55,096 bases of DNA, taken from Streptomyces sp. SBT349. GTDB taxonomy: Bacteria > Actinomycetota > Actinomycetes > Streptomycetales > Streptomycetaceae. The translations under genes and the position numbers were made by a program. Below are positions 35,635 to 45,376 of the stretch, piece by piece; the first letter of the stretch is position 1; every line of letters begins with the position of its first letter. The stretch is from NCBI RefSeq assembly GCF_001083795.1, contig NZ_LAVK01000006.1, positions 1 through 55,096 of the forward strand, read 5' to 3'. Below the pieces are notes generated by a model that saw only the letters and a program-made list of their open reading frames with translations, had not been told where the DNA came from and searched no databases.

Positions 35635-36057
35635 TCAGTCCTTTCCGGTCGGGTGGCGCCTCGGGGCGGGGAGCGTCCTGGCCGCGGCGGGCGGCGGCTC
35701 GGCGGGCCCCGCGCCACGGCGGCGCAGGGCGCGGCGCACGCCGTAGCCGAACGCGGCGACCTTCACGAGCGGCCCGCCGAACGTGGAGGCGACGGTGGCG
35801 GAGAGCGCGGAGGCGTTGGAGGCGACGTCCTGGACGTCGGTGGCGATCGTCTCCACCCGGTCGAGCTGGGCCTGCGCCGAACGCACGGTCTGCGACGCCT
35901 CCCCCAGCAGCGGGACGGCCCGCTCGGTCACGCTGGTCACCAGCTCGGTCGCGGCTCTGAGCGCCTGCGCCAGCCGGACCAGCGCCACGGCGAGGAAGGA
36001 GACCAGGATCGCCCAGAAGACGGCCACCAGGAGGCCGGCCACTTCACCACCGGACAC
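35635..36057 (-). CDS. DUF948 membrane protein
   Basis: 140 aa. The N-terminal membrane helix [20 protein letters not shown] is followed by a coiled-coil-like segment of repeated small polar residues ([38 protein letters not shown]) typical of DUF948, then a basic C-tail. GTG 36057 is preferred to an ATG-like start 12 codons earlier because GAGGGAAG lies 10 bases upstream and SGGEVAGLL fits the family. It begins the alaS-led run. The function is unknown; homologues are associated with the cell envelope. Confidence 0.8.
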   Translation of the reverse strand: MSGGEVAGLLVAVFWAILVSFLAVALVRLAQALRAATELVTSVTERAVPLLGEASQTVRSAQAQLDRVETIATDVQDVASNASALSATVASTFGGPLVKVAAFGYGVRRALRRRGAGPAEPPPAAARTLPAPRRHPTGKD

Positions 36058-36226
36058 GAACGCACCGCTTCCCTCGGACGGGTTCTTTCGCACAGCTTGG
36101 GGGTCGGCCGCCGCTCACCGGCCCTGATGGCCCCTCCGCGGGCGGCGGCAGGTCCCGACCCTATCGCGCCGGGCACCCGCGCCAGTACCGCATTCTTCCC
36201 CTCCTGCCAAGGGCCACTGGCCACAA

Positions 36227-36256
36227 TTGTACGTTCTGCATACCTCCGAGTACGCT
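36227..36256 (+). promoter_or_regulatory. Possible promoter giving a near-leaderless STAND mRNA
   Basis: TTGTAC (36227-36232) and TACGCT (36251-36256), 18-base spacer, place transcription start within about 3-7 bases of the ATG at 36266. There is no Shine-Dalgarno sequence before that ATG, consistent with a leaderless transcript. Confidence 0.45.
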
Positions 36257-36265
36257 GCGTGTCTC

Positions 36266-38527
36266 ATGCGAGGCTTTCAGGGGTCCGAGCCTGAAGCTCG
36301 GGAGACGGCGAGGTTCGGTCGCAGGCCGGGCAACCTCCCGGCTGAGCTCACCAGGTTCATCGGCCGTCATGCCGAAGTGGGGACGTTGACACGGCAGTTG
36401 ACGACCTCACGGCTGGTCACGGTGACCGGCGTCGGCGGCGTGGGCAAGTCGCGGTGCGCGGTGCAGGCCGCCCGCCAGCTCCAGGAGCGCTTCTCCGACG
36501 GGGTGTGGCTGGTGGAGCTGGCCACGGTGCGGGATCCGGAGCTCCTGGACCACGCCGTGGTGGAAGCGCTGGCGCTGACCGACCACACGGGCCGCCCGCC
36601 CCGCACGGTGCTGACGGACCGCCTGGCCGACCGCAGGCTGCTGCTCGTCCTCGACGGGTTCGAGCACCTGGTCGAGCCCTCCGCCGCGCTGGTGCTCGAC
36701 CTGCTGCGCCGCGCCCCCGGGCTCAGGGTCCTGGCCACCGGGCGCTGCCCGCTGGGCGTGGCCGGGGAGCGGCTCTACCCGCTGCCCCCGCTGTCCGCGC
36801 CGACGCCGGGCTCGGGCGAGGCGAGCGAGCTGGCGCCGCTCAGCGAGGCGGCCTGGCTGTTCGCCGACCGGGCCGCGGCCGTGCTGCCGGGGTTCGCCGT
36901 CACCGAGGAGAACCACAAGGTGGTGGCCGAGCTGTGCCACCGGCTCGACGGCATCCCGCTCGCCCTGGAGCTGGCCGCCGGGCGGCTGCGGACGCTCTCG
37001 CTCGACCAGACGCTGCACCGCCTCGACGACCGGTTCCGGCTGCTGGTCGGGGGCCACCGCGGGGCGCCGCCGCACCATCACACGCTGCGCACCGCCATCG
37101 GCTGGAGCCACGAGCTGTGCACGCCCGCGCAGCGGCTGCTGTGGGCGCGGCTGTCGGTCTTCGCGCGCCACTTCGACCTGGAGGCGGCCGAGTACGTGTG
37201 CTCCGGGCCCGACCTGCCCGCGGAGGAGGTGCTGGACGTGCTGACCGAACTGGTGGCGCAGTCCGTGCTGACCCGGGAGGACGCCGCCTCCGGCGTGCGG
37301 TACCGGATGCTGGACACCCTGCGGGCGTACGGCGCCGACTGGCTGGCGGCGACCGGGGACACCGACCGGCTGCGGCGTCGGCACCGGGACTGGTGCACGG
37401 GACTGGTGACCTGGTGCGAGCTGGAGTGGTTCAGCCCGCGCCAGGCGGAGGTGGCGCGGCGCATCGACGACGAGATGCCGAATCTGCGGGCCGCGCTCGA
37501 GTTCGCCCTGAACGACGACGAGGAGGGCCGCCTCGGGCTCTATCTGGCGGGCACCCTGTGGTTCTGCTGGATCGGCTGCGGACGGCTGGGCGAGGGGCAG
37601 CACTGGCTGCGGCGGGCGCTGCTGCGGGAGACCGACCACGAGGAGATCCGGCTCAAGGCGCTGTGGGTGATCGGCTATGTCGCCGTGCTCCAGGGGGACA
37701 CCGTGGGGGCGCTGACCGCGCTGCACGAGTGCCAGGAGGGCGCGGAGCGCACGGGGAACGCACGGGCCGCCGCCTACAGCAACCACCGCCGGGGGTGCCT
37801 GGCGCTGATCAGCGACGAGATGCAGCGGGCCGAGAGGCTGCTGCGCGCGGCGCTCGACGGGTTCAGGGAGGTGGGGGAGCTCAACAGCGAGGTGCTGATC
37901 TGCCAGGCCCAGCTCGCCATGGCCATCGCGTTCCAGGGGGACTTGGCGGGCGCGGTGGCGCTGTGCGAGGAGACGCGCCGGGCGTGCGACGAGCACGGCG
38001 AGCGGTGGGCGCGCTCCTATGCGCTGTATGTCCTCGGGTTCGCCGCCTGGAGCCGGGGCGACCTGGCCGAGGCGAGGGAGCTGTTCGAGGCGTCCCTGCC
38101 CAACACCCACGCGTTCCAGGACCTGGTGGGCACGGTGCTGGCGCTGGAGCTGCTGGCGGGGATCACCGCGAGCGAGGGCGATCCGGCGGAGGCCGCGGTG
38201 ATCCAGGGGGCGGCGGCGCGCGTGTGGCGCTCGGTGGGGATGCAGCTCTTCGGCTCGGAGTACTTCAACGCGCCCCACATCCACTGCGAGCGCCATCTGC
38301 GGCGCCGTCTGGGGCAGACCCGCTTCCGGGAGTGTTTCCGGGAGGGGGAGCGCCTGGACACGGACGCGGCGGTGGCGCGGGCGCTGCGCCGCCGGGAGGA
38401 CGGCCTGCCACGCCAGATCACCGCCAGGGCGCTGCCGTCCGGCCGGGAGGGGGAACGGCCGGCGTTGCCCCCCGCCCCCCGCGGAGACGGCGGGGAGCGG
38501 CCGACAGCCGGCGGTCAGCGGGCGTAG
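36266..38527 (+). CDS. STAND NTPase (NB-ARC plus TPR) without a recognised output domain
   Basis: 753 aa. Residues ~26-310 form an NB-ARC type ATPase: Walker [14 protein letters not shown] (GVGGVGKS at 55-62), Walker [12 protein letters not shown] (~125-135), sensor LRVLATGR, the winged-helix motif [13 protein letters not shown] and [12 protein letters not shown]. Residues ~390-690 are TPR-like helical repeats ([53 protein letters not shown]). No SARP/winged-helix at the N-terminus and no LuxR HTH at the C-terminus are visible, unlike AfsR or LAL regulators. It lies antiparallel between rpsD and DUF948. It may act through protein partners. ATG 36266 is chosen; an earlier TTG frame overlaps the promoter. 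Confidence 0.85.
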   Translation: MRGFQGSEPEARETARFGRRPGNLPAELTRFIGRHAEVGTLTRQLTTSRLVTVTGVGGVGKSRCAVQAARQLQERFSDGVWLVELATVRDPELLDHAVVEALALTDHTGRPPRTVLTDRLADRRLLLVLDGFEHLVEPSAALVLDLLRRAPGLRVLATGRCPLGVAGERLYPLPPLSAPTPGSGEASELAPLSEAAWLFADRAAAVLPGFAVTEENHKVVAELCHRLDGIPLALELAAGRLRTLSLDQTLHRLDDRFRLLVGGHRGAPPHHHTLRTAIGWSHELCTPAQRLLWARLSVFARHFDLEAAEYVCSGPDLPAEEVLDVLTELVAQSVLTREDAASGVRYRMLDTLRAYGADWLAATGDTDRLRRRHRDWCTGLVTWCELEWFSPRQAEVARRIDDEMPNLRAALEFALNDDEEGRLGLYLAGTLWFCWIGCGRLGEGQHWLRRALLRETDHEEIRLKALWVIGYVAVLQGDTVGALTALHECQEGAERTGNARAAAYSNHRRGCLALISDEMQRAERLLRAALDGFREVGELNSEVLICQAQLAMAIAFQGDLAGAVALCEETRRACDEHGERWARSYALYVLGFAAWSRGDLAEARELFEASLPNTHAFQDLVGTVLALELLAGITASEGDPAEAAVIQGAAARVWRSVGMQLFGSEYFNAPHIHCERHLRRRLGQTRFRECFREGERLDTDAAVARALRRREDGLPRQITARALPSGREGERPALPPAPRGDGGERPTAGGQRA

Positions 38528-39126
38528 AACTCCACGACCAGCTGCTCGTCGCACAGGACGGGGACCTCGGAGCGGTTGGGGTCGCGGTCCAGGCGGAAGG
38601 CGAGGGCCTCCAGGTTGACCTGGAGGTAGCGCGGCGCGTCGCCCTCCCCCGACCAGCCACCCTCGCGGGCCACCAGGAAGGGGTGCTTGGCGCGGCTGCG
38701 CTCCCTGACCGAGACCACGTCCTCCGGGCGCACCCGGTAGGAGGGCTTGTCCACCTTGCGGTCGTTGACGGCGATGTGGCCGTGCACCACCATCTGGCGC
38801 GCCTGGTAGATGGTGCGGGCCAGGCCGGAGCGGAGCACCAGCGCGTCGAGCCGCCGCTCCAGCTCGATGATCAGCGCCTCGCCGGTCTTGCCCGAGACCT
38901 TGCGGGCGCGCTCGTAGGCGCGGACCATCTGCCGTTCGCTGATGTCGTACTGGGCGCGCAGGCGCTGCTTCTCCAGCAGACGGACCTTGTAGTCGCTGTT
39001 CTGCTTCCGGCCGCGCCCGTGCTCCCCCGGCGGGTAGGGGCGCTTCTCGAAGTACTTGACCGCCTTCGGGGTGAGGGCGATGCCGAGCGCGCGGGACTTC
39101 TTGACCTTGGGGCGCGACTGGTTCAC
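38515..39126 (-). CDS. rpsD: 30S ribosomal protein S4 (cysteine-free form)
   Basis: Primary 16S rRNA binding protein of the small subunit. The 203-aa protein begins [20 protein letters not shown], with no Cys in the N-terminal region where zinc-binding S4 proteins have four. It has the conserved [14 protein letters not shown] and the S4 RNA-binding domain [20 protein letters not shown]. It starts at GTG 39126 with GGAGG 9 bases upstream. Its 3' end overlaps the convergent STAND gene by 13 bases. The Cys-free form is the normal single copy in Streptomyces as far as I recall. Confidence 0.97.
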   Translation of the reverse strand: MNQSRPKVKKSRALGIALTPKAVKYFEKRPYPPGEHGRGRKQNSDYKVRLLEKQRLRAQYDISERQMVRAYERARKVSGKTGEALIIELERRLDALVLRSGLARTIYQARQMVVHGHIAVNDRKVDKPSYRVRPEDVVSVRERSRAKHPFLVAREGGWSGEGDAPRYLQVNLEALAFRLDRDPNRSEVPVLCDEQLVVEFYAR

Positions 39127-39157
39127 GGGGAGCGGACCTCCATGCGTGTCATGTAAG

Positions 39158-39176
39158 TTAGGTGAGGCTTACCTTA
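39158..39176 (+). promoter_or_regulatory. DtxR/IdeR/DmdR-type iron box
   Basis: TTAGGTGAGGCTTACCTTA agrees with the 19-bp consensus TTAGGTTAGGCTAACCTAA at 16 positions and is an imperfect palindrome. It lies 14 bases upstream of the DUF2470 ATG, where the -10 region is expected, and 32 bases upstream of rpsD on the other strand. Fe-bound repressor would be expected to silence the DUF2470 gene when iron is plentiful. Confidence 0.75.
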
Positions 39177-39190
39177 TCTGAGGAGTGAGC

Positions 39191-40021
39191 ATGACGCGAT
39201 TCGGAGTCCCCGCGCCCGGTACCGAACACCAGACCCAGGCGGGCCCGCCGTGGACGGACGAGGACGCCCGGCAGCCGTCGGCCGCCGAGCGCGTGCGCAC
39301 ACTGGTCGAGTCCAACGCCTCGGCCACGCTGACGATTCCGCGCGCCGAGCCGGCCGACCCGGCGCCGAGCGTGCTGGAGTCCCGCGCCGTCTCCCCCGCG
39401 GGAGACGTGTTCCTGCTGGTCCCGGCCGTATCCCCGGCGGCCCGCGGAGCCGTCCACGCCCGGGACGACGAGGTGACCGCCGTGATCGAGATCACGGACA
39501 TCGCCCCCGTCGCGGTCCCCCACCGCGTCAGGGGCCGCGGCTGGGTGGCCGGCTGGCTGACCCCCGCGACCGGCGACGCGCTGGCCACCGGGACGAGGCT
39601 CCTCGCCGGGCTCAACCCGCCGCCGGGGCCCGGCTGGTCGCTCCTGCGGCTGGAGGTCGGCGAGGCATTCATCGACGACCTGTGGGGCGCCTGCCATGTG
39701 GAGCCGGACACGTTCGCCGAGGCGGAGGCCGACCCGTTGGTCCGCTACGAGGCGGAGCTGCTCCAGCATCTGGCCGCCGCGCACGGCGCCCAACTCCGGT
39801 CGCTGTGCGCCCTGCTGAACGAGAGCGGCACCGACTGCGCCGCCGTGGGCGAACGGGCCACGAGCGTCACGCCGCTGGGCCTGGACCGCTTCGGGCTGCG
39901 GGTGCGCTTCCGCGTCGGGGAGGGATGCTTCGACGCGCGGTTCGAATTCCCCGAGCCCGTCCGGGACATCGCCCAGCTCCGCCGGGCGATGCGCCGCCTC
40001 TTCGAGGCAGCGGGCGCCTGA
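39191..40021 (+). CDS. Iron-box-controlled DUF2470 / HugZ-like protein
   Basis: 276 aa. Residues ~30-155 resemble a split-barrel pyridoxamine-oxidase-like domain (ERVRTLVESNASATLTIPRA, VFLLVPAVSPAARGAVHARD). Residues ~175-270 are a DUF2470 domain (DPLVRYEAELLQHLAAAHG, VTPLGLDRFGLRVRF, FPEPVRDIAQLRRAMRRLF), the arrangement of haem-utilisation HugZ/HutZ proteins. Here the typical His-rich haem contacts are not obvious. ATG 39191 has GAGGAG 5 bases upstream; a GTG two codons earlier is less well spaced. The iron box suggests expression under iron limitation, so haem or iron handling is a reasonable inference. Confidence 0.8.
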   Translation: MTRFGVPAPGTEHQTQAGPPWTDEDARQPSAAERVRTLVESNASATLTIPRAEPADPAPSVLESRAVSPAGDVFLLVPAVSPAARGAVHARDDEVTAVIEITDIAPVAVPHRVRGRGWVAGWLTPATGDALATGTRLLAGLNPPPGPGWSLLRLEVGEAFIDDLWGACHVEPDTFAEAEADPLVRYEAELLQHLAAAHGAQLRSLCALLNESGTDCAAVGERATSVTPLGLDRFGLRVRFRVGEGCFDARFEFPEPVRDIAQLRRAMRRLFEAAGA

Positions 40022-40046
40022 TCCTCCGCGGGGGACCGGAGGATCA
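40019..40046. terminator. Hairpin between DUF2470 and rarA
   Basis: TGATCCTCCG and its exact complement with an 8-base loop. It starts at the DUF2470 stop codon and ends 4 bases before the convergent rarA stop, so it can serve both genes. Confidence 0.65.
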
Positions 40047-40049
40047 GCC

Positions 40050-41408
40050 TCAGGAGTCCTGCGCCCCGGAGAGACGGCGGCGGACCCGGTCCAGTATCTC
40101 CGTGTACCGGGCCTCGGCGCCGTGCCCGGTCGGGCGGTAGTACCGCTTGCCGTGCACCGCGTCGGGCGCGTACTGCTGGGCCGCGATGCCGCCCGGCAGG
40201 TCGTGCGGATACCGGTACCCCTGACCGTGGCCCAGCTTCTCGGCCCCCTTGTAGTGGCTGTCCCGCAGATGCCGGGGCACCGGCCCGGCGAGACCGGCCC
40301 GGACATCGCCCTGCGCCTCGCCGATCGCGACCACCGCGGCGTTCGACTTGGGGGCGAGCGCCAGCGCGATGGTCGCGTGGCCCAGGGTGATGGCCGCCTC
40401 GGGGAAGCCGATCATGGCCACCGCCTGCGCCGCCGCCACCGCGGTCGGCAGCGCCGTCGGGTCGGCCAGGCCGATGTCCTCGCTCGCCGAGATCATCAGC
40501 CGCCTCGCGATGAAGCGCGGGTCCTCCCCCGCCTCCACCATGCGCGCCAGATAGTGCAGCGCCGCGTCCACGTCCGAGCCCCTGATGGACTTGATGAACG
40601 CGCTGGCCACGTCGTAATGCTGATCGCCGTCCCGGTCGTAGCGCACGGCCGCCCGGTCCACGGCCTCCTCCAGGGTGGCGAGGCCGATCTCGCTCTCCCC
40701 CTTGGACAGGGCGGCGCCCGCCCCCGCCTCCAGCGCCGTCAGCGCCCGGCGCGCGTCGCCGCCCGCGATCCGCAGCAGGTGCCCCTCGGTGTCCTCGGGC
40801 AGCGTGACCGCCGCCGCGAGGCCGCGCTCGTCGGCGACCGCGCGGCGCAGCAGCGCCCGCAGGTCCTCCTCGTCCAGCGGCTCCAGGGTCAGCAGCAGGG
40901 AACGGGACAGCAGCGGGGAGATCACGGAGAAGTGCGGGTTCTCCGTGGTGGCGGCGATCAGGGTCACCCACCGGTTCTCCACGGCGGGCAGCAGCGAGTC
41001 CTGCTGCGCCTTGCTGAAGCGGTGGATCTCGTCCAGGAACAGGACGGTGTCCTTGCCGTACGCCCCCGAGGAGCGACGGGCCCCGTCGATGACGGCCCGC
41101 ACCTCCTTCACCCCCGCGGTGATGGCCGAGAGCTCCACGAAACGCTTGTCGGTGGCCTGGCTGACGACATACGCCAGCGTCGTCTTGCCCGTGCCCGGCG
41201 GGCCCCACAGGATCACCGAGGACGGACCGGCCGGGCCGCCGCCGCCCTCGCCCACCAGCCGCCGCAGAGGGGACCCGGGGCGCAGCACATGCCGCTGCCC
41301 CACGACCTCGTCCAGGGTGCGCGGGCGCATCCGCACGGCCAGCGGCCGGGCGGTCGGCTCCTTCTCCGCGCGGTCCTCGGCGGCGGCGGTGAACAGATCG
41401 AACTCCAC
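40050..41408 (-). CDS. rarA: Replication-associated recombination protein A (MgsA/RarA ATPase)
   Basis: AAA+ clamp-loader-like ATPase acting at stalled forks. The ~452-aa protein shows [18 protein letters not shown], Walker [18 protein letters not shown], Walker [21 protein letters not shown] and sensor 1 [13 protein letters not shown]. The C-terminal tetramerisation domain includes [20 protein letters not shown] and [19 protein letters not shown] 41408 ([13 protein letters not shown]) is preferred to GTG 41438 on family starts. A -10-like TAGGGT 8 bases before it suggests a leaderless mRNA. A short gap follows the VKOR gene. Confidence 0.95.
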   Translation of the reverse strand: MEFDLFTAAAEDRAEKEPTARPLAVRMRPRTLDEVVGQRHVLRPGSPLRRLVGEGGGGPAGPSSVILWGPPGTGKTTLAYVVSQATDKRFVELSAITAGVKEVRAVIDGARRSSGAYGKDTVLFLDEIHRFSKAQQDSLLPAVENRWVTLIAATTENPHFSVISPLLSRSLLLTLEPLDEEDLRALLRRAVADERGLAAAVTLPEDTEGHLLRIAGGDARRALTALEAGAGAALSKGESEIGLATLEEAVDRAAVRYDRDGDQHYDVASAFIKSIRGSDVDAALHYLARMVEAGEDPRFIARRLMISASEDIGLADPTALPTAVAAAQAVAMIGFPEAAITLGHATIALALAPKSNAAVVAIGEAQGDVRAGLAGPVPRHLRDSHYKGAEKLGHGQGYRYPHDLPGGIAAQQYAPDAVHGKRYYRPTGHGAEARYTEILDRVRRRLSGAQDS

Positions 41409-41415
41409 GTCACCG

Positions 41416-41421
41416 ACCCTA
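41416..41421 (-). promoter_or_regulatory. -10-like element giving a leaderless rarA transcript
   Basis: Minus-strand TAGGGT ends 8 bases before GTG 41408, and no ribosome site stands between. That spacing would put transcription start at or next to the start codon. Confidence 0.4.
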
Positions 41422-41459
41422 AGCCACGGCGCTGACACTCCCCCCGGCCGGACGCCGGG

Positions 41460-42101
41460 TCAGCCGGTCCAGAAGTCCCACCAGCGGGTCAGGATCAGCA
41501 TGCCGATGATGCCGATGTGCACCGCGGGGATCAGCCAGTGGAACTCCTCGAACGCCCGCCGGACACCCGCAGGAGCGGGGAGGAAGCCGTGCCGGACGTT
41601 GTGCAGCGTCGTGTACCAGAACATGACGATGGTGGCGACCCAGGCCAGGCAGCACCACAGGCACAGCGCGCTGATCTCGTACAGCGACTGGTACTGGAGC
41701 CAGGTGCAAAAGCCCACCCCGAAGAGGGTGCCCGCCTCCAGGCCGAGCCAGAACCACCGCCGGTGGCGGGCCCCGGCGAGCAGGCCCATCCCGATGGCGA
41801 TCACCATCCCGTAGGTGACCAGGCCGAGCATGGGGTTCGGGAAGCCGAACGCCTCGGCCTGGTCGCTCTCCATGATGTTGCCGCAGGAGACCACCGGGTT
41901 GAGGCTGCACGCCGGGGAGAAGTCCGGGTCCTCCAGCAGATGGAACTTGTCCAGCGTGATGACCCAGGCCGCGAGCAGCCCGGCGAGGCCGGTGATCACC
42001 AGTGTCAGCGCGTAGGCGCGCCCCGCGCCCACGCCGCCCCGCCGCTCGCCCTCGTCCGCCGGCTCGTCCGCGTGGACCGCGTCCACCGCCGCTGCTGTCA
42101 T
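41460..42101 (-). CDS. Vitamin K epoxide reductase (VKOR) family membrane protein
   Basis: Four to five membrane helices in 213 aa (YALTLVITGLAGLLAAWVIT, MLGLVTYGMVIAIGMGLLAG, and others). The redox site CLWCC is in the fourth helix, and a loop Cys pair ACSLNPVVSCG is near residue 68. Actinobacterial VKOR proteins reoxidise DsbA-like partners using quinone to drive disulfide formation outside the membrane. The second ATG (42101) is preferred because AAGGGATGGG is correctly spaced for it; the first ATG at 42110 has the site too close. No dsbA gene is adjacent. Confidence 0.93.
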   Translation of the reverse strand: MTAAAVDAVHADEPADEGERRGGVGAGRAYALTLVITGLAGLLAAWVITLDKFHLLEDPDFSPACSLNPVVSCGNIMESDQAEAFGFPNPMLGLVTYGMVIAIGMGLLAGARHRRWFWLGLEAGTLFGVGFCTWLQYQSLYEISALCLWCCLAWVATIVMFWYTTLHNVRHGFLPAPAGVRRAFEEFHWLIPAVHIGIIGMLILTRWWDFWTG

Positions 42102-42211
42102 CTCGCCCATCCCTTACGCCCGGATTCGGCCCACCATTCTGTACCAGTGACACAACGCTCACACGCCGCTGATGTCAACCGGGCAAAGGTCCCGGACCTG
42201 GGACGTCGCGC

Positions 42212-43489
42212 TCAGCCGAGCCGACCGCGCAGGTCCTCGACGGCGTCCGCCAGTGCCACCGGGGCCTGCTCGCCGCTGTCCAGGTCCTTGACCTGGACGA
42301 CGCCCTCGGCCAGGTCCCGGTCCCCGGCCACCAGGGCGTACCGGGCGCCGCTGCGGTTGGCCGCCTTCATCGCCGCCTTCATCCCCCGCCCGCCGTAGGC
42401 GAAGTCGGCCCGCACCCCGACCCGGCGCAGCCCGGTGACCACGGCGAACAGCGCGCGGCGGGCCTCCTCGCCCAGCGGAACGGCGAACACGTCGGTGGCC
42501 GACGGCAGGCCGGGGGCGATGCCCTCGGCACGCAGCGCCAGCACCGTGCGGTCGACGCCGAGCGCCCAGCCGACCGAGGGCAGCCGCGGGCCGCCGATCA
42601 TCTCGGAGAGCCCGTCGTACCGTCCGCCTCCGCCGACCGCGGACTGGGAGCCCAGGCCGTCGTGCACGAATTCGAACGTGGTGCGGGTGTAGTAGTCCAG
42701 GCCCCGCACGAGGCGGTCGTCGTCCGTGAAGGCGACCCCGGCCTCGGAGAGCAGGTCCCGCACGCCCTCGTGGTAGGTCTTGCACCCCTCGCACAGGTGA
42801 TCACGCATCAACGGGGCGTCGGCGAGCTGACGCCGCACGCTCTCCCGCTTGTCGTCGAGGACCCGCAGCGGGTTGATCTCGATGCGGGCGCGGGTCTCCT
42901 CGTCGAGGTCGAGGCCGCGCAGGAACTCCTGGAGCGCGGCCCGGTACACCGGGCGGCACTCGGCGTCGCCGAGGGAGTTGAGCAGGAGCCGGACGCCGGT
43001 GAGGCCCAGCGAGCGGTGGGCCTCGGTGGCCAGGATGATCAGCTCGGCGTCGAGCGCCGGGTCCTCCGCGCCGATCGCCTCGGCGCCGACCTGCGAGAAG
43101 TGCCGGTAGCGGCCGGCCTGGGGCCGTTCGTACCGGTAGTAGGTGCCCGAGTACCAGAGCTTGACCGGGAGGTTCCCGGCGCGGTGCAGGCTGGCCTGGA
43201 GGGCGGCGCGCAGCACGGAGGCGGTGCCCTCGGGGCGCAGCGCCAGGTGGGTCCCGCCCTTGGTGGTGAGGGTGTACATCTCCTTGGAGACGATGTCGGT
43301 GGACTCGCCGACGCCGCGGGAGAAGAGCTCGACGTGCTCGAAGCCCGGGGTCTCGACATAGCCGTAGCCGGCGCCCCGCAGCGGCGCTGCGAGGGCGTCG
43401 CGGACCGCGAGGAAGACGCCGGAGTCCGGCGGGATCAGGTCGTACGTGCCCTTGGGGGCGGAGAAGCTGCTCACGTGGGGATTCTTCAC
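42212..43489 (-). CDS. hisS: Histidyl-tRNA synthetase
   Basis: Class II aaRS for histidine. The 425-aa protein has [19 protein letters not shown] at the N-terminus (motif 1 region), motif 2 [20 protein letters not shown], the histidine-specific [15 protein letters not shown] and motif 3 [16 protein letters not shown]. The C-terminal anticodon-binding domain is [19 protein letters not shown] 43489 overlaps the stop of the upstream hydrolase by four bases; a second GTG five codons on is an alternative start. Confidence 0.96.
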   Translation of the reverse strand: MKNPHVSSFSAPKGTYDLIPPDSGVFLAVRDALAAPLRGAGYGYVETPGFEHVELFSRGVGESTDIVSKEMYTLTTKGGTHLALRPEGTASVLRAALQASLHRAGNLPVKLWYSGTYYRYERPQAGRYRHFSQVGAEAIGAEDPALDAELIILATEAHRSLGLTGVRLLLNSLGDAECRPVYRAALQEFLRGLDLDEETRARIEINPLRVLDDKRESVRRQLADAPLMRDHLCEGCKTYHEGVRDLLSEAGVAFTDDDRLVRGLDYYTRTTFEFVHDGLGSQSAVGGGGRYDGLSEMIGGPRLPSVGWALGVDRTVLALRAEGIAPGLPSATDVFAVPLGEEARRALFAVVTGLRRVGVRADFAYGGRGMKAAMKAANRSGARYALVAGDRDLAEGVVQVKDLDSGEQAPVALADAVEDLRGRLG

Positions 43490-44199
43490 ATTCCTGGTCG
43501 CGGTGGGGCGGCCTCGGCAGCCCCGCGGCCGGCGGCCAGCTCCCGCAGGAACGGGTTGGTGGCGCGCTCGTTGCCGATGGTCGTCTGCGGACCGTGCCCG
43601 GAGAGCACCACGGTCGAGTCACTGAGCGGCAGGCAGACACGGGCCAGCGAGCGCAGGATCTCGGCGTGATCGCCGCCGGGCAGATCAGTGCGTCCGATGG
43701 AGCCGGCGAACAGCAGGTCGCCCGAGAACAGCACCGGCGGGATGTCCGCCTGCTCGGGCACCCTGAAGGTCACCGACCCCTTGGTATGGCCGGGGGCGTG
43801 CGCGACGGTGAGCGTGAGCCCGGCGAGTTCGAGCTCGGACGCGTCGGTCAGCTCGCGCAGGTCGTCCGGCTCCCCCACGGTCAGCTCGCCCAGCAGCGTC
43901 TGGCCGACGCGGACGCCGAGCGCCTTCTCCGGGTCGGTGAGCATGTACCGGTCCGACGGGTGGATCCAGGCCGGCACGTCGTGGGCCCCGCAGACCGGCA
44001 GGACCGAGGCGACGTGATCGAGGTGGCCGTGGGTGAGGATGACGGCGACCGGCTTGAGCCGGTGCTTGGCGATGGTCTCCTCCACGCCGGGCGCGGCCCG
44101 GTGGCCCGGGTCGATGATCACGCACTCCTCGCCTGCGGCGGGTGCGACCAGATAGCAGTTGGTCCCCCACGCCCCGGCGGGGAAGCCAGCGATGAGCAC
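43486..44199 (-). CDS. Metallo-beta-lactamase-fold hydrolase (glyoxalase II-like)
   Basis: 237 aa with the dinuclear zinc motif [12 protein letters not shown] (THxHxDH), a second His in [12 protein letters not shown], the bridging Asp in [20 protein letters not shown] and the last His in [13 protein letters not shown]. This is the hydroxyacylglutathione-hydrolase-like group; actinomycetes lack glutathione, so a mycothiol- or other thioester substrate is more likely. GTG 44199 has AAGGA upstream; the longer frame is not supported. It is coupled to hisS by a four-base overlap, a conserved pairing. Confidence 0.88.
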   Translation of the reverse strand: MLIAGFPAGAWGTNCYLVAPAAGEECVIIDPGHRAAPGVEETIAKHRLKPVAVILTHGHLDHVASVLPVCGAHDVPAWIHPSDRYMLTDPEKALGVRVGQTLLGELTVGEPDDLRELTDASELELAGLTLTVAHAPGHTKGSVTFRVPEQADIPPVLFSGDLLFAGSIGRTDLPGGDHAEILRSLARVCLPLSDSTVVLSGHGPQTTIGNERATNPFLRELAAGRGAAEAAPPRPGM

Positions 44200-44270
44200 G
44201 GTGGTCCTTCGGTCGTGGTGGGCGGCTGCCTGGCCAGAGCCTACCGGCGACGGCGCGAGAGGGGCGAACC

Positions 44271-44280
44271 CGTATACGGT
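44271..44280 (+). promoter_or_regulatory. Palindromic CCGTATACGG element between two divergent genes
   Basis: CGTATACG is self-complementary and contains TATACG on both strands, so it could act as the -10 for the cyclophilin gene, the hydrolase gene or both. This rests on resemblance only. Confidence 0.3.
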
Positions 44281-44329
44281 GACGCCACGGGCGCAGTTGA
44301 AGAGTCCCCCAGAGACAAGGGAGAGCGCG

Positions 44330-45190
44330 GTGGTCAGCAAGGAGCAGCGGCGCAAGCAGCTCGCGCGGGCGAAGTTCGAACGGCAGCAGGAGCGGAGGGT
44401 GGGCCGGCAGCACCGGGGCCGCCGGCGCCGGATCCTCCTGGCCGTCGCCCTCGTCCTGCTCGTGGCCGGCGGGGCGACCGCACTCGTGGTGGTCAACCGG
44501 GACGACGACCAGGCCGACCAGGCCCAGGACGCCGAGCCCAGCGCGGAGCCGAGCGCCGAGCCGAGCACGCCTCCGGAGGACCCGTGCGGGGAGCCCGAGG
44601 AGGGCGAGCCGTCGACGGCCACCTGGGAGGAGGAGCCGGAGATGACGGTGGACACCGCGAGCGACTACGTGATGCGACTGGCCACCACCTGCGGTGACAT
44701 CGAGATCACGATGGACGCGGAGGCGACTCCCCGGACGGTGAACTCGTTCAACTTCCTCGCGGGCGAGGGCTACTTCGACCACTCCCGCTGCCACCGGCTG
44801 GTGCCGGAGGGGATCTTCGTCCTCCAGTGCGGCGACCCGCAGGGCACCGGGCAGGGCGGCCCCGGCTACACCATCCCCGACGAGAACCTGGACGACCCCG
44901 ACCTGGCCGAGGGCGTCTACCCGGCCGGCACGGTCGCGATGGCCAACCAGTACAACCCGTCGGACGACAGCGGCCGGGACAGCGGTGGCAGCCAGTACTT
45001 CCTGGTGTACCAGGACAGCCAGCTCCCGCCCGACTACACGCCCTTCGGAACGGTGACCGCGGGTCTGGACGTACTGGAGATGATCGCCCAGGCTGGTGCG
45101 ACTCCGCCCGACCCGACGAGCGGCACCACGGCACCCAATGCCACGGTGGTGATCAACGAGGCGACCGTGGAACCCGTTCCGGCCGCGTGA
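44330..45190 (+). CDS. Membrane-anchored cyclophilin-type peptidyl-prolyl isomerase
   Basis: 286 aa. A short basic cytoplasmic segment (KEQRRKQLARAKFERQQERR) precedes one membrane helix at ~38-56 (ILLAVALVLLVAGGATALVV). An acidic linker with SAEPSAEPS follows, then an extracytoplasmic cyclophilin domain: ATTCGDIEITMDAEATPRTV, YFDHSRCHRLVPEGIFVLQCGD, NQYNPSDDSGRDSGGSQYFL. GTG 44330 follows AAGGGAG. It is divergent from the hydrolase/hisS pair across 130 bases. It probably folds exported proteins. Confidence 0.92.
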   Translation: MVSKEQRRKQLARAKFERQQERRVGRQHRGRRRRILLAVALVLLVAGGATALVVVNRDDDQADQAQDAEPSAEPSAEPSTPPEDPCGEPEEGEPSTATWEEEPEMTVDTASDYVMRLATTCGDIEITMDAEATPRTVNSFNFLAGEGYFDHSRCHRLVPEGIFVLQCGDPQGTGQGGPGYTIPDENLDDPDLAEGVYPAGTVAMANQYNPSDDSGRDSGGSQYFLVYQDSQLPPDYTPFGTVTAGLDVLEMIAQAGATPPDPTSGTTAPNATVVINEATVEPVPAA

Positions 45191-45376
45191 GCCCCGTTCA
45201 CCGGTAATTTCCGCGATGCAAGGTGCGGACAGCCGGGCGCGGTGTCGCCTATGTTGGCGTTGTGCAGGGTGCCTGCGCCGGTCGGGCGGGAGAAGAAAGC
45301 CGGTTGGACCGGACGAGAACTGTGGACGGTGCCGGGGGCGTCACGCCCTGTCGTGCGCATCAAACGAGGAGGCGCT

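Noticed and set aside
38515..38527. Overlapping stops of the STAND gene and rpsD as a frameshift or error
   Set aside because: Both proteins end where expected or plausibly; short convergent overlaps are common in compact genomes.
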